Positions 10,807 to 23,752 of a stretch of 64,000 nt of DNA are shown here, in pieces. Made by a program: the position numbers and the translations under genes. Numbering within the stretch: the first letter of the stretch is position 1; the number at the start of each line of letters is the position of its first letter. Below the pieces are notes generated by a model. The model was not told where the DNA came from and ran no database searches. It saw only the letters and a list, made by a program, of their open reading frames with translations. The stretch is from NCBI GenBank assembly GCA_037954235.1, contig JBBMOA010000016.1, forward strand, positions 36,001-100,000, written 5' to 3'. The stretch is from Aulostomus chinensis (lineage: Eukaryota > Chordata > Actinopteri > Syngnathiformes > Aulostomidae).

Positions 10807-13800
10807 AGTGTAAGATTCCAGGCACAGTGAGAATGAGAGAGCAGATGACAGAACGGTTGCCAATAGTCAGGGTTGGGAATTGTATCTATATTTCTTAAGG
10901 CCACACCATTTCAGGGACATTTTGTTGTTAGACATACAACTGATTCTGGATGGGTCGTGTTTGTCATCTGTCACGGGCAGAAGGTGGACTGAACACATCA
11001 CACACGTCACCAAGTGGATTAGCCAGGTTGTTTCTATCAGTCAGACAGGAAACAACCATGGAGAAGGATGGATAATGAGGGCATGGCCAAAGACAGAAAA
11101 GGGAATGTGACATTAGGTCAGAAAAAAAGTTCTGGATTATTTGCAAAACGGCATTGACTTTGTAACATTAAGCTGCGACATTGGTTCAGGTGGGTCTGGC
11201 ATATAATAACTGGGTCCTGGACAGGTCCAGGTCCTTTATTTTGTGGTTCTGCTCAGGGCAAGGTCTTAGTTTTAGAATACTGGACAGGTCTAGTCTGTAT
11301 ACAGGGAGTGCATTTGTTACTACATTGCTCTTAGGGTTCAAGTATGAATTTTGGGACCCAAGAAGTGCTCTACCCTCAGCCCCTGACCTCAGGCCCCCTG
11401 CATAACCACAACATCCATCCATCTGCTGCATCTTCTGGTTTCTGGAGCTTGTTTTTGGGACCTAAACAAGCAGTATACTGTAATAAGGTGCACAATAGTG
11501 CCCTCTACTGCATGACCATGATACCATGGCTTGCTGGAAAATTTTTGCCAGTGGCAAAAAAAAACAACAAAACAAAACAGTTGAATTACATGTGAAAATC
11601 TCAGAGAGAAATGTTAAAAGACTAGAACACCAACAAACTTACCGTACACTTTCCGTAGCGGCTGTACTTGCGTCCCTTCTCAGCAACAGTGTAGAGGTAA
11701 ATAAAGTTATCATGAGATCCAACAGCCAAAAGACCACCATCTGCAAAGAAATACACAAGCTTTCTTGGACAAACAGTTCCCTTTGCTGTGTACGTTAATA
11801 TGGAAATGGCACAATTAAACTTGAATCCGCCCACCTTACGAACTAATGAAATTATGATTTAAATTGACTCCACCCACCAACAGAGAAGCGCATCACTGAC
11901 AGCTGCTCATTCCCATCGGTGTGGATCGCCACAAGATCGGTGGTCTCAGCATCCAGAACGTACCATCTGCAACAAGTAGGGCTGTTAGAATATGATGCAA
12001 CAAGACACCCACTCACTACTGTGGTGCCCATGGAGATCGACTCATTAATGTTTGTCTGCACTGACTTTCCTGAATGTGTTCCTATGGCAACCACAGCTCC
12101 ACTGGGATGAAAATCTGCACAGTGTCCATGTTCCTGTTGAAGAGAGAAAGAGCTGTCAATCATCTTCCAAGATTCAGCTCTGCTGAAGTAACCCCCCCTC
12201 ACCTCAAGATTACGGCTCCATTGCAGACTGTGATTAGTTGAGTTCCAGAGGCAGACCAGTCGGTCCTGAGCACATGTGAGAAACATCTCTCTGGACGGGT
12301 GACAGGCCAACCCCCACAGCTCATCTGTGTGACCCTGAACAGATCACAACACAAACATATTGAAAACTGTCAGGGGGTTAAAAATTTGGTTGTAAACAAC
12401 AACTGGCCCCCAAGGACTGAACCTCTAATTGGTCAGCACTGGTCAATCAATATTAGGATCTAATGAAAATGATCCTGCAGGAAGCAGAAATCAAACAGAA
12501 GCAGAGAGGGTAGATGATGATCTGATATTCTGTAAAGTTGAATCTAAAAGTCTCACTTAAAAGTCTAAATTCTTTGTTACACCTCTCAGGACACTTGCGG
12601 CGTCACACATGGAGGATGTCATGTGATCTTACCTGAACCTCTACTGTGAAACCGTCATTGAAGGTTCCTCTCAGTATAAAATTACGTGACGTCCCAACTA
12701 GAAATTCATCTCCTTTCCCCTCAGACACAGCTCTGATGGTTCCGTACTGATCTGGGACCTTAAGACACAAGGGGGAATAAGTGAATGTCAACAACAGGTC
12801 CCTGTGAAGATAGTAACATGTAAAATATTTCAGTGAGTGAGAGAGAAAGAGTGACCTCAATGTCCCGGTCCGGTCGCAAATCATGGTCCCACAGAATGAT
12901 TTTTCTGTCTTTTCCTCCTCCGGTCAGCAGAGTGCCACTCCTCATCTCACACAAACAGAAAACACTGCCCTCGTGACCTTTGACTTGACGAGTGATCTGA
13001 AACGCTATACAGGCAGACACATCGTCATAATGAATTTTACCAACACAAGCAACTCAGATGTGATGTGGTGTTTTTAGATGCAACCAGGGAAGGAAACAAC
13101 ACACAAAATAAGAGTACACAAAATAAAACAGGAACTGTTAGAGCATGTTTCCTGTTTCCTCTAAGCTCAGGTTTCCTCTGTAGCATTTACAACAAAGTGT
13201 TGACATTAGAAGCTGAAACGTTTGCAATTTTGTCAGAAACAAACATGAAAATGATCCAGTGAGACACTCAAAGACAAAACCTGCTCTGCCTGTATACCAG
13301 GAGTATCCCACGAACGACCAGTGCACACAAACACAAAAAACTTACAATCACAGATTTCAAAAGAACAGACTGATAAAAAGTTTTACCTAAGATAAACTGA
13401 GCTTTAATGTCATTTCTCACTCCTGGCAAATTTGAGTGTGGATGGTGAGATTTTAGAACTAGAATTCACCTCCCATATGTGTTCCAGGTAGCATTTGAAT
13501 GCATTTACAATTTAAACTGGGTTTTATGTACATCCATTCACAAAACAAGATCAAACAAAGGAAAAATTAAAAACATAACAACATAACCAACAGAATAACT
13601 GTCACATTGTTTTTAAAGAATTATGAGTTCAATTTGGTACGACTCCCACAAAGACATTTTCTTGTCTTGGTGTGATGAATCGTCTTTGAAGGACAAGAAC
13701 AACCTTATTGTCAAAGTCTGCTCCAAGATAATCAACTGATACACCTGAGGTCCCTCTGGGATACAGGTGCTCCAGACAGCTGGACAGGTCATGAGGTTGT

Positions 13801-16800
13801 GAGTGGTTTTGACCACATTCTGAATCAAGGAATTCTGTTTAATATCCTTAGGATGGCGCTACCTTGCCCCGTGGAGAACCAACAGATATACAAATTCTTT
13901 CATTCCTTAGTGCTTAAGCCTGTGCTTGCTGGGGCTGTGCAGTGCTCTGGGCATGGCTGATAACAGGTGATCTGGCAGGAGGGAATCGTACATCTCAAAA
14001 CTGGTGGTGGAGGAGAGGATGATCCTGGTGGTGATGAGCCTGAATCCCCCTGGAAGAGACGGTGATGGAGCCGGAGCTCCCAGACCAGCCATAACTCTCC
14101 ATCTCCTGGTTGTCCTGAGTACCTACACACACTTTCTTCTTTGCTGGTCACCTCCATTGCAAAACCAGAGCCAGAGCTTCCTCTGATTGGTCAGATACAT
14201 TCTTATGCATTTCTCACATCTCCTCTTCAGCTGATGGGAAAGGTGGGAAAAACTTTCTTTTTCGCATTTTCGTCGCATACTAATCACAGGCGTGTTTGAG
14301 CTGTGCTCCATGTTGTGTCGTCCTGCCTGTTCTGGCCCCTGCGGTGGGCGCAGCGCAAATCACTTACTATGTGTAAGGGCCTTAAAATTTTTATCATTGG
14401 TTCAACACATTTAAATGACACGGTTTTGATATTTTCTGTTGTTTCATCACTTTTGCCACCTGGAGTTTTTTGTCTTTAAATGTGCTACAAAAATCATTTG
14501 TGACCTTTGACCTGAAATTGACCTTGATGTGTTCCGACACTTTGAAGATTTCTCTGTGTCAATCACAGTCATGCTATCAGGTGGGTACATCCTGAAATAT
14601 CATGATGGGAAGACGTCATATTACCTCTGGGTCCCTTCCCAGTGGGCGTATCTGTGGAGTTCCTGGTCCAGACCAGCAGAACACCTCCGGAGTCTCCAGT
14701 CAGGATGTCTCCTGTACTCAGGAACGCTAGGCACTGAACAAACTTTGGCTTCTCATATTTCTGAAACAAGATGAGACATAAAAGTTTTTACATTGACAAA
14801 AACAAGACTATAGAAAACTCTGTGAGTATATTTCACAATGACATAAATCACATCATTCATTCAGAACTATCGTGGCTTTGTTAATATAGAGTGACTGGGC
14901 TATTCAATGCTATAGATTCTTGCTTTTTTTTAACCATTTATAGATCCAAACAATTTAATGCAATAAAGTGTATCTCGTCACACTGATACTTTAGAAGGAG
15001 TACCAATGATCACTACTTCTAGTCATTCATAAATCACATTCACAGAGCTGGCACTTCCACACAAAATCTATTTCTAAAAAGGTGCAGCCACAGCAATTGT
15101 TCAATAGTGTTGGACTGAATACATGAATGAAAATGAGTCACCCCAAAGATGCCCTGTTTACGAGCCAGCGATGTCCCTGTCCAGGTCCAGAAAAAGATGT
15201 GTGACTTTCCGCAGGTGATAATGGTGTTAGGGTCAGTTGGGTGGAACTCAACCACCAGGACCACCTCATTAGTCGTCTGAAACACACCACCGCTTAGACT
15301 CACACCAGGTATAGGAACTTTGCACGATAATAAAGTTTTAACTTGTCAAAAAAATATGTCAACTAGCAACCACAGCTGAGTGCATATGTATGTTTGTTCA
15401 CCTTGATCTCTGCAATCTTCGACTTCTTCTGCCAATCCCAAACTGTCAGCATGTGATCGTTACAGTCATCAATCACACTCAGGTGCTGCCCTGAGTCCTG
15501 AGACAGGCAGACACAAAGAAACAGACAGACGCAAACACAGATCTTTTCAGAGTTCATTATTTGATCAATAAATATTGGGACCTTTTGAATTTCTTCTTGA
15601 TTGTAAATGTGGTCTGCAGTTCCAATGATGCACACGGACAGTACTTACAGCTTTGGAGAAAGCCAGTGAGCCAACACCCCGCTCGAACGTTCCCACGCCT
15701 ATAACCTGCAGAGTTGACAGACTGACGCTGTCCCAGACTCGAACATGAGGCTGCAAAGCCTGACAAACCAACAAAGTAGGCATTATGATAATTATTGTGT
15801 TGCATAGCAATAGCAGTATTACCACCATCTTTGCAGTTATACATTTCCTTATTCAGGATTTCATAAATGTCTTATAAAAACGATATAGACAAACTTAAAA
15901 CCGATCCTAATAAAACTAACATTGTTTTGTACAGATTTCATTGCATGTTCATTTCATTGTAACTCCACCAAGAATGTGGTATCTGTCTGTCACCAGGGTT
16001 ATGCTAATAAAGCTGTGGGGCTGATTTCACCCAACTTAGTAGAGCCTGGACCAAGGTAGAACCCTTTCTGTGGTACATGAGTCATAGCGCCACTTGGTGG
16101 TTATGGGAAGTAATCCTGATGGAACAAACATCACAGTGACAGTTATCAAGATACTCAATCCGCTTCACAAGGGGCAAGTAATTGTTCCCCACTTGCAGTG
16201 GAAAATTCACCATTTTCTTCCTGAGAACCACAGCCTAACACTTAAAGTTGCTGACCATCATCACAATCGGTTTACACTCAACAGCCAACTGATCCAGTGA
16301 GAGCTGAAGGTCATGGACCAATGATACCACGAGGACCAACTCATCCACAAAAAACAGCAGTGGAATACCCAGCCCAACAAACTGAAACCCCCCAACTGCC
16401 ACAACTATGGCTAGATATTCTGTCTATTTTACTCTATCTGTTCTGTCTATCACACAAAGGATTGGTAACAAGGCACAGCCCTGGAAAAGGCCAACTCCTG
16501 CTGGGAACAAGTCCAACTTGCTGCCAAGAAACCATGCACAGATCTGGCTTTGGACGTACAGAGATTGGGTGGCCTTGAGTAGAATCCCCTTACCCCATAT
16601 ACCAAATGTCTCCTATAGTGTCTCCAAAGTGTGGTAAGCCTTTAAATGGGGTCGATATATTGGTTGAGCGACACATGGGCCATTATCACTGTCAATGTTT
16701 CCCGATGTGACTCTTTTTTTATAGCACATAAAATGCAGAGCAATGCCTGTTTATTTAAAATGGTGTAATGTTGTGTGTCAAGCAGAGGGCCCTCCACCAC

Positions 16801-19800
16801 CCTGTCTGGTGGTTATTGAATTTTGGTCTTTCTTTGAATGGTTCTGTATGACAATGTTAAACCTTTTTAATAAAGCGAGTTACTTGTTTACTCCTCATGA
16901 ACCATCAGCTTATCGTGGTGGAGGAGTTTGAGTGCCCTAGTGACCCTAGGAGCGATGCCGTCGGGGGCATTTTGTCCTGGTATGGTCACCCAAGGCAGAC
17001 AGTTCCTAGGAGAAGGGCCAGACAAAGAACGGTTCAACAGACCCCTCATGGAAGCAGCACCAAGGAATTTGTGTACCCTGCCCAGAGGAGCACTGGGGCC
17101 CCGCCCTGGAGCCAGACCCGGGGTAGGGGCTCGATGGTGAGTGCCTAGTGGCTGGGCCATGGTTCATGGGGCCCGCTCAGGCCTAGCCTGAAAAGGGTAC
17201 ATGAGCTCGTCCTCCCATGGGCCCACCACCCGTAGGAGGAACCAGAAGGGTCCAGCGCTTTGTGGTTTGGGCGGCAGTCCAAGGCAGGGGCCTTGGCTGT
17301 CTAATCCCCAAGCATGGAAGCTGCCTTTTGGGACATGGAATGTTAGCTCTCTGGTGGGGAAGGAGCCGGAGCTGGTGGAAGAGGTTGAGCGCTACTGGCT
17401 GGATATAGTCGGCCTCACCTCGATAAATAGCTCTGGGTCCAGAACTCAAATCCTTGAGAGGGGTTGGACTCTCTCTTTCGCTGGAGTTGTTCCGGGTGAG
17501 AGGTGGAGGGCCGGGGCAGGCTTTTTGATTGACCCCAGACTCTCTGTCTGTAAGTTGGGTTTTTCTCCCAGTGGGTGAAAGGGTTGCTTCCCTGTGCCTC
17601 TGGGTCGGGAATGGGTCCTGACGGTGGTCTGCGCTTATGTGCCAAAAACACCAGTTCAGAGGACCCACCCTTTTTTGAGTCCTTGGGAAGGGTGCTGGAT
17701 GATGTCCCGACTGGGGACTCCATTGTCCTACTGGGAGACTTCAACGCTCATGTGGGCAATGACAGCGTGACCTGGAAGGGCATGATTTGGAGGAACGGCA
17801 GGCCTGACCTGAACCCGAGTGGTGTTCAGTTATTGGACTTCAGTGCAAGTCGCAGTTTGTCCATAACTAACACCATGTTTGAACAGAAGGATGCCCACCG
17901 GTGCACGTGGCACCAGGACATCCTAGGTCGCAGGTCTATGATCGATTTTATGGTTGTATCATCTGACCTGCGACCGCATGTTCTGGACACTCAGGTGAAG
18001 AGAGGAGCTGAGCTGTCAACTGATCACCATCTGGTGGTGAGTTGGATCAGGTGGCAGGGGAAGATGCCGCCCCAACCTGGCAGGCCCAAATGAGTAGTGA
18101 GGGTTTGCAGGGAACGCCTGGTGGAAGAACCTGTCAGAATGATCTTCAACTCCCACCTCCGGCAGAGCTTTGACCACATCCTTGGGGCAGTGGGGGACGT
18201 TGAGTCCAAATGGGCCATGTTCTACTCTGCCATTGTCGAGGCAGCCCATTGTTGTGAGCTGTGGCCGTAAGGTTGCTGGGGCCGGTCGTTGCAGAAATCC
18301 CCGAACTAGGGTTAGGGTTAGGGCATGGCTGGCCTGTGGGTCTCCAGAGGCAGCCGACCGGTACCGGCAGGCCCAGCATTATGCAGCCATGGCAGTTGCC
18401 AAGGCAAAAACTCGGGCATGGAAGGAGTTCGGTGAGGTCGTGGAGAATAGCTATCTGCGACTCCGAAAAGGTCCTGGCAAAACGTCTGTCACCTCAGGGG
18501 GGCAAGGCGGAAATTTGCCCATACCCTTTACAGTGGGGATGGGAGGCTGCTGACGTCAACTGGGGAGATAACTGGGTGGTGGAAGGAATACTTTGAGGAA
18601 TTCCTCAATCCCACCAACATGTACTCCATGGAGGAGACACAGCTTAGTGAGTTCTTGGAGGGGGGTCATCCAATCTCCGGGGCAGAGGTTGCCAAGGCAG
18701 TTGGAAGAGCTCCGGGGGGTGGATGAGATCTGCACTGGGTATCTCAAGGCTCTGGATGTTGTGGGGCTGTCTTGGTTCACACGTCTCTGCAACATTGCGT
18801 GGACATCGGGGGCGGTGCCTTTGGAATGCCATACCAGGGTGGTGGTCCCCATATTTAAGAAAGGGGACCAGAGGGTGTGTTCCAACTATCCGGGGTTCAC
18901 ACTCCTCAGCCTCCCTGGATAGGTCTACACCAGGGTACTGGAGAGGAGGGTCAGGGCGATAGTCAAACCCCCAGATTGAGGAGGAGCAGTGTGGCTTTTG
19001 TCCTGGCCGTGGAACCGTAGATCAGCTCTTCACCCTCGCTAGGGTGCTGGAGGAGGCATGGGAGTTTGCCCAACCAGTCCACATGGGTTTTGTGGATCTG
19101 GAGGAGGCTTATGACCATGTTCCCAGGAGCACCCTGTGGGGGGTACACCTGGAGTATGGGGTGGATGGCCCCTTACAAAGGGCTGTTCAGTCTTCGTACC
19201 GGAGGAGTGAGAGTCTGGTCCGCGTTGCCGGCAGTAAGTTGGACTTGTTCCCAGTGAGGGTTGGACTCCTCGAAGGCTGCCTTTTGTCACCGGTTCTGTT
19301 CATAAACTTTATGGACAGAATTTCGAGGGACAGCCAGGTGATGGAGGGAGTCAAGTTTGGTGGTGGGAGGATGTCGGCTCTGCTTTTTGCGGATGACGTA
19401 GTCCTCTTAGCTCCATAAGGCCATGACCTCCAGCTCTTGCTGGGACAGTTTGCAGCTGAATGTGAAGTGGCTGGGATGAGAATCAGCACCTCCAAGTCTG
19501 AGGCCATGGTCCTCAGCTGGAAAAGGGTGGTTTGCCCACTTCAGGTCGGGTGGAGGAGTTTAAGTATTTCAGGGTCTTGTTCACGAGTGAGGGTAGGATG
19601 GAGCGGGAGATTGACAGGCGAATTGGGGCGGCATCCGCAGTGATGGGGGTGCTAAACCGGTCCATTGTGGTGAGGAGGGGGCTTAGCCAAAAGGCGAGGC
19701 TCTAGATTTACCGTTCAATCTACGTTCCAACCCTCACCTATGGTTATGAGCTTTGGGTAATGACCGAAAGAACGAAATTATGAATACAAGCTGCCGAAAT

Positions 19801-22800
19801 GAGTTTCTTCCTCAGGGAGGCTGGGCTCTCCCTTGGAGACAGGGTGAGAAGCTCAGTCATTCAGGAGGGACTCAGTAGAGCGGCTGCTCCTCCATGTTGA
19901 GAGGAGTCAGTGGAGGTGGTTCGGGCATTTGGTGAGGATGCTTCCTGGACGCCTCCCTCAGGAGGTGTTCCAGGCATGCCTAACTGGGAGGAGGCCTTGA
20001 GACCGACCCAGGACACGCTGGAGGGATTATATCTCTCGGCTGGCCTGGGAACGCCTCGGGATTCCCCCGGAAAAGCTGGTGGAAGTGGCTGGGGAGAGGA
20101 CAGTCTGGGCTTCCTTGCTGAGTTTGCAGCCCCCGCGACCCGGACCAACCGGATAAAGCGGAGGAGGAGGAGGACAACGAATTACTTGTTTAACAACTTT
20201 GTGTTCCTCCTTTACATGGTCATATCGCTACTGAACTGGTGTGATGTGAACATAGAAAGGAGCTTTTCCAGCTCTGAAATCCGTATCGATACAACAAGAC
20301 TGAAAGAAGACTAATGCCATCTGTTCTCACCCGCCCATCTTTGTCCACTCCTGCAATCTGTCCAGTGGCAATCCGAATCTTATCAGGATGGATGGCCAGG
20401 CTGATGGAGAGAGAGACAGATTCTTATCTGATGATGTCACTGACCTGGCACCACTGAACAACCATAAGGAGAGCAGCAGATAACTCACCACTTGACGCAG
20501 TCGGTGTGTCCTAAGTAATGTCTCTGAGTTCGTTCTTCATAGTTAAACAACACAACAACTGAGGCAATGAAGTACACAATCTCTCCGGTGGGAAGCAGGT
20601 ACACGTTTGCTCGACACTCTCTGCCACGATAACCATACCTGAGGTGGGTCAAGGAAGCATCTGGAATCCTCTATTGAGGAGCACCTACAGCTCTATTGGT
20701 GAGCAGCTTGAGATCTAATGACAACCAGCTGAAGATCTACTGATTCATGGACATATGTGGAAAAGATCTGGTACAGAACTCGGATCTGATCAGAATCAAT
20801 GGAGGGACTGACGATGAGCAAAACATCTCCTTTGAACCTACTGAAGCTCATACTGGGGATCCACTGAGAAGCTGAGGATAGTGTATGGAAAACTACTAAA
20901 ATACCAACTGCAGATGTAAAGATTTACTGGTTCTCATATTACCTCACCATTCATTTCAAACCCAGATCCTTAATGATTAATCCTTTATGATAAAACGAGC
21001 AGCCTTTTTCATCATTAGTGAGACAACACTTCCCTCTCATTTTTAATGATCTTTAATCTGATGTTTGTTTTTTTCACAATCATAGAACAAATTAAAGCTG
21101 CAAGCAGCGTCGTTAGGGCCTACGGCCGCGTCCTTGACACCGGCCCGAATCCAACGGTGTAATGGGCAAATCCCTAGGCCTTGTAGTTTAGGAGATACGA
21201 GCCTCAGTTCGCTGCACAGTGTGACTGCAGAGCTGCCAGCTGGCCCTTTAAGAACCCCTCCCCCGCTGCACTGTGTCTGATCTGTGCTGGAGTGGAGAGA
21301 GCGGAGGATTCAGAGAAATGTAGTGTGTAAAAGCTGAATAACTCGGCATACGTTGGCCAAAAGTCACACATAATATCAGATTTTTGTAGGGATTTTTGTC
21401 AGGAATCCAGTGGTGTGTTTTTAAAAGCTGTGGGTTGTATGGTGTAGATGTGAGAAGCATTTGTTTGAGAGTATGTACCCTGAGAGGACACGCTCTCCCC
21501 ATAGACTTCCATTGTAAGGCGAAAAGTGTCTCCCCCACTTTGACGGCTTATAAAATCCAAACCGAGTGAGTAGTATATCAAATTTTTAACAATTTTTAAT
21601 CAGCACAGTTGGGAGAGTAATGTGTGAAAGTTTGGAAGCGATGCCATTTACGGTTTAGGAGGAGACAGATTTTGTTCGGGCGCAAAATTGTCCAAAATTA
21701 GACATTCGTGTCCAAATTGTGGACATCCTGTTAGAGTTAGGTCAGGGGTGTGAGTGTATGATTTATCCGTCTTGATGAGACGAGTTCAATGGTGTTGGTC
21801 CCATGTCTGTAGGACATTCCTACAGGCTGTGGCGTGTTTTTTTGTGTATGTAGGTGGCGCTATTGAGTAGAGCGCCTCTTTTTTGTTTAATTATTGAATT
21901 TTTCGCCGCACCCGATGTGCGTACCAAATTTGGTGAGTTTTCATGCATGTTTAGGGGATCAAATTAACTTTTGAAGTGGCGAGTGTGCCTTCGAAACATA
22001 ATAGGCTCTTCGCCAGGGACTGGCTCAGGCCCTTATCACTCAGGGAGTATTGACAGATGAGTGAAAATATTAGCAAAAATGCTAAAGAGTGCAGAGGTGT
22101 TGCTGCATGTTTGATGACTGACTTCAAGTAGGACATTGTTTAGGGGCGTGTGCACAGTCAGAGCCAGTGCTTACTTAAATTTGGTCTAAAGATGAAAATT
22201 TTAGTAAAGTTATATATGTATGCCTACCTGAACTCAAGGCTAAGAAATCAGACTCAAAGTTATTCCAAGTAAATTGCTGTAATAACAAATTGCAGTTTGT
22301 CCAGGTATTAAAAGAAATGTGTGCTGAATACAAACAATAAAACTTCCAGTTTGGCACGAACATTAACAAGCAGTGAAGAGTGTAACCAGCTGGCACATTT
22401 ACTTTAAGCAAGTCATTCACAACAGCACCAAAATAAACATGTTCCAGTTTGGACTTTATGCTGAGTTAGTGGATTACTGATCCCACGTCTGGATTAATTA
22501 CACCTGGATTATACAAGTCGACCTGGAGGGTTAGCAAATAGACATTTTTGAAAAGTTTTCCAGTTGCTAGCTGTCAGTCTCCATTAGATTCAAGTTAAAT
22601 ATACGTGACTGGTTCTTCCTGCTTTCTGCAGTCACTATGAAGTGATGCAGGAGGGAAAAACTTCTTGGTGAGCTGAAGACTCCTATTACTGAATATTTGG
22701 AAGGTGTAATACACTTTTGTGGTGAAATATTGCTTTAACATGAGCATATATAGCTAAATGCTTAGTTCACATGAGGGTTTACCACTTAACGTTTCAGACA

Positions 22801-23717
22801 CTAAACATACAAATTCAGGAAAATATCCATTTTAAATATTGTTTAGCCAGTAACTTTCACTTTGATTCCATCATAGTTTTGCTCAACTACATTAGCAATG
22901 GTAAGAGTGAAGGATACACCCATTCCAGCTTCAGTCTCTCTGAAGGAAGTTCTGTCCGGACGTCCTCGTAGTTCTCCACATCTGATGGGATGAACATGGT
23001 GATGGGTCGACCACGCATAAACATCTTGATGTGATTCCCCTCTGAAAGAACAATTACAGGGGTTGATCAGGTGATATCTGCCGATCAATCAAGTGAGCCG
23101 CGACAGGGGATTTAGCCAGTCACATGAAAGATGTAGAACTCTGCGAGAAAGGTGATGATGTGCTGATGTCATGCAGGTGAAGCTGGAGGAGACTGACACG
23201 TAAAGATATCCTCAGTAATATTTCTAGCCATAAATTTGGAAGTGAAAGCAATGACCAATTCTTGTGCTTTAACTGGTGATGGTGGGCGTGGCTTATTGGA
23301 TCACTGATTGATATTTTACACCTTGTGAGTTTATATGGAGCCGAATGAGGAAAGGAGACACAAACAGCTGTGACATCATCACCTGAACCAACTGATGGAG
23401 ATAGAATGCAGGCGGGCGAGTAAGGCTGACCATGGAAAGCAGAGAGAGGAGAAATGTTATTGACCCACAGTTGAAACTGGAAGCACGCATTCAGCTGCTG
23501 TTAGCATGCAATCACACTAGCCTGTTAGCCTGCTCGCGCACTCTGATGCATCATCAGGACTTACCAGCAAGGCTGTTTTTCTCTCGGGTCGACATTTTAG
23601 CTGGTTTGAGACAAAGACATCATCACTGAACAACGACAACAACAACAATAAGCTACCTCTGAGAGAAAACCCTAAACTATTATTTCAAATGTCTCTGTGA
23701 CAATGATGATGATGATA

Positions 23718-23752
<35 letters not shown>

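Noticed and set aside
18305..18325. TTAGGG-like repeat (TAGGGTTAGGGTTAGGG)
   Set aside because: Less than three units inside a Rex3-like LINE; not an interstitial telomere array.
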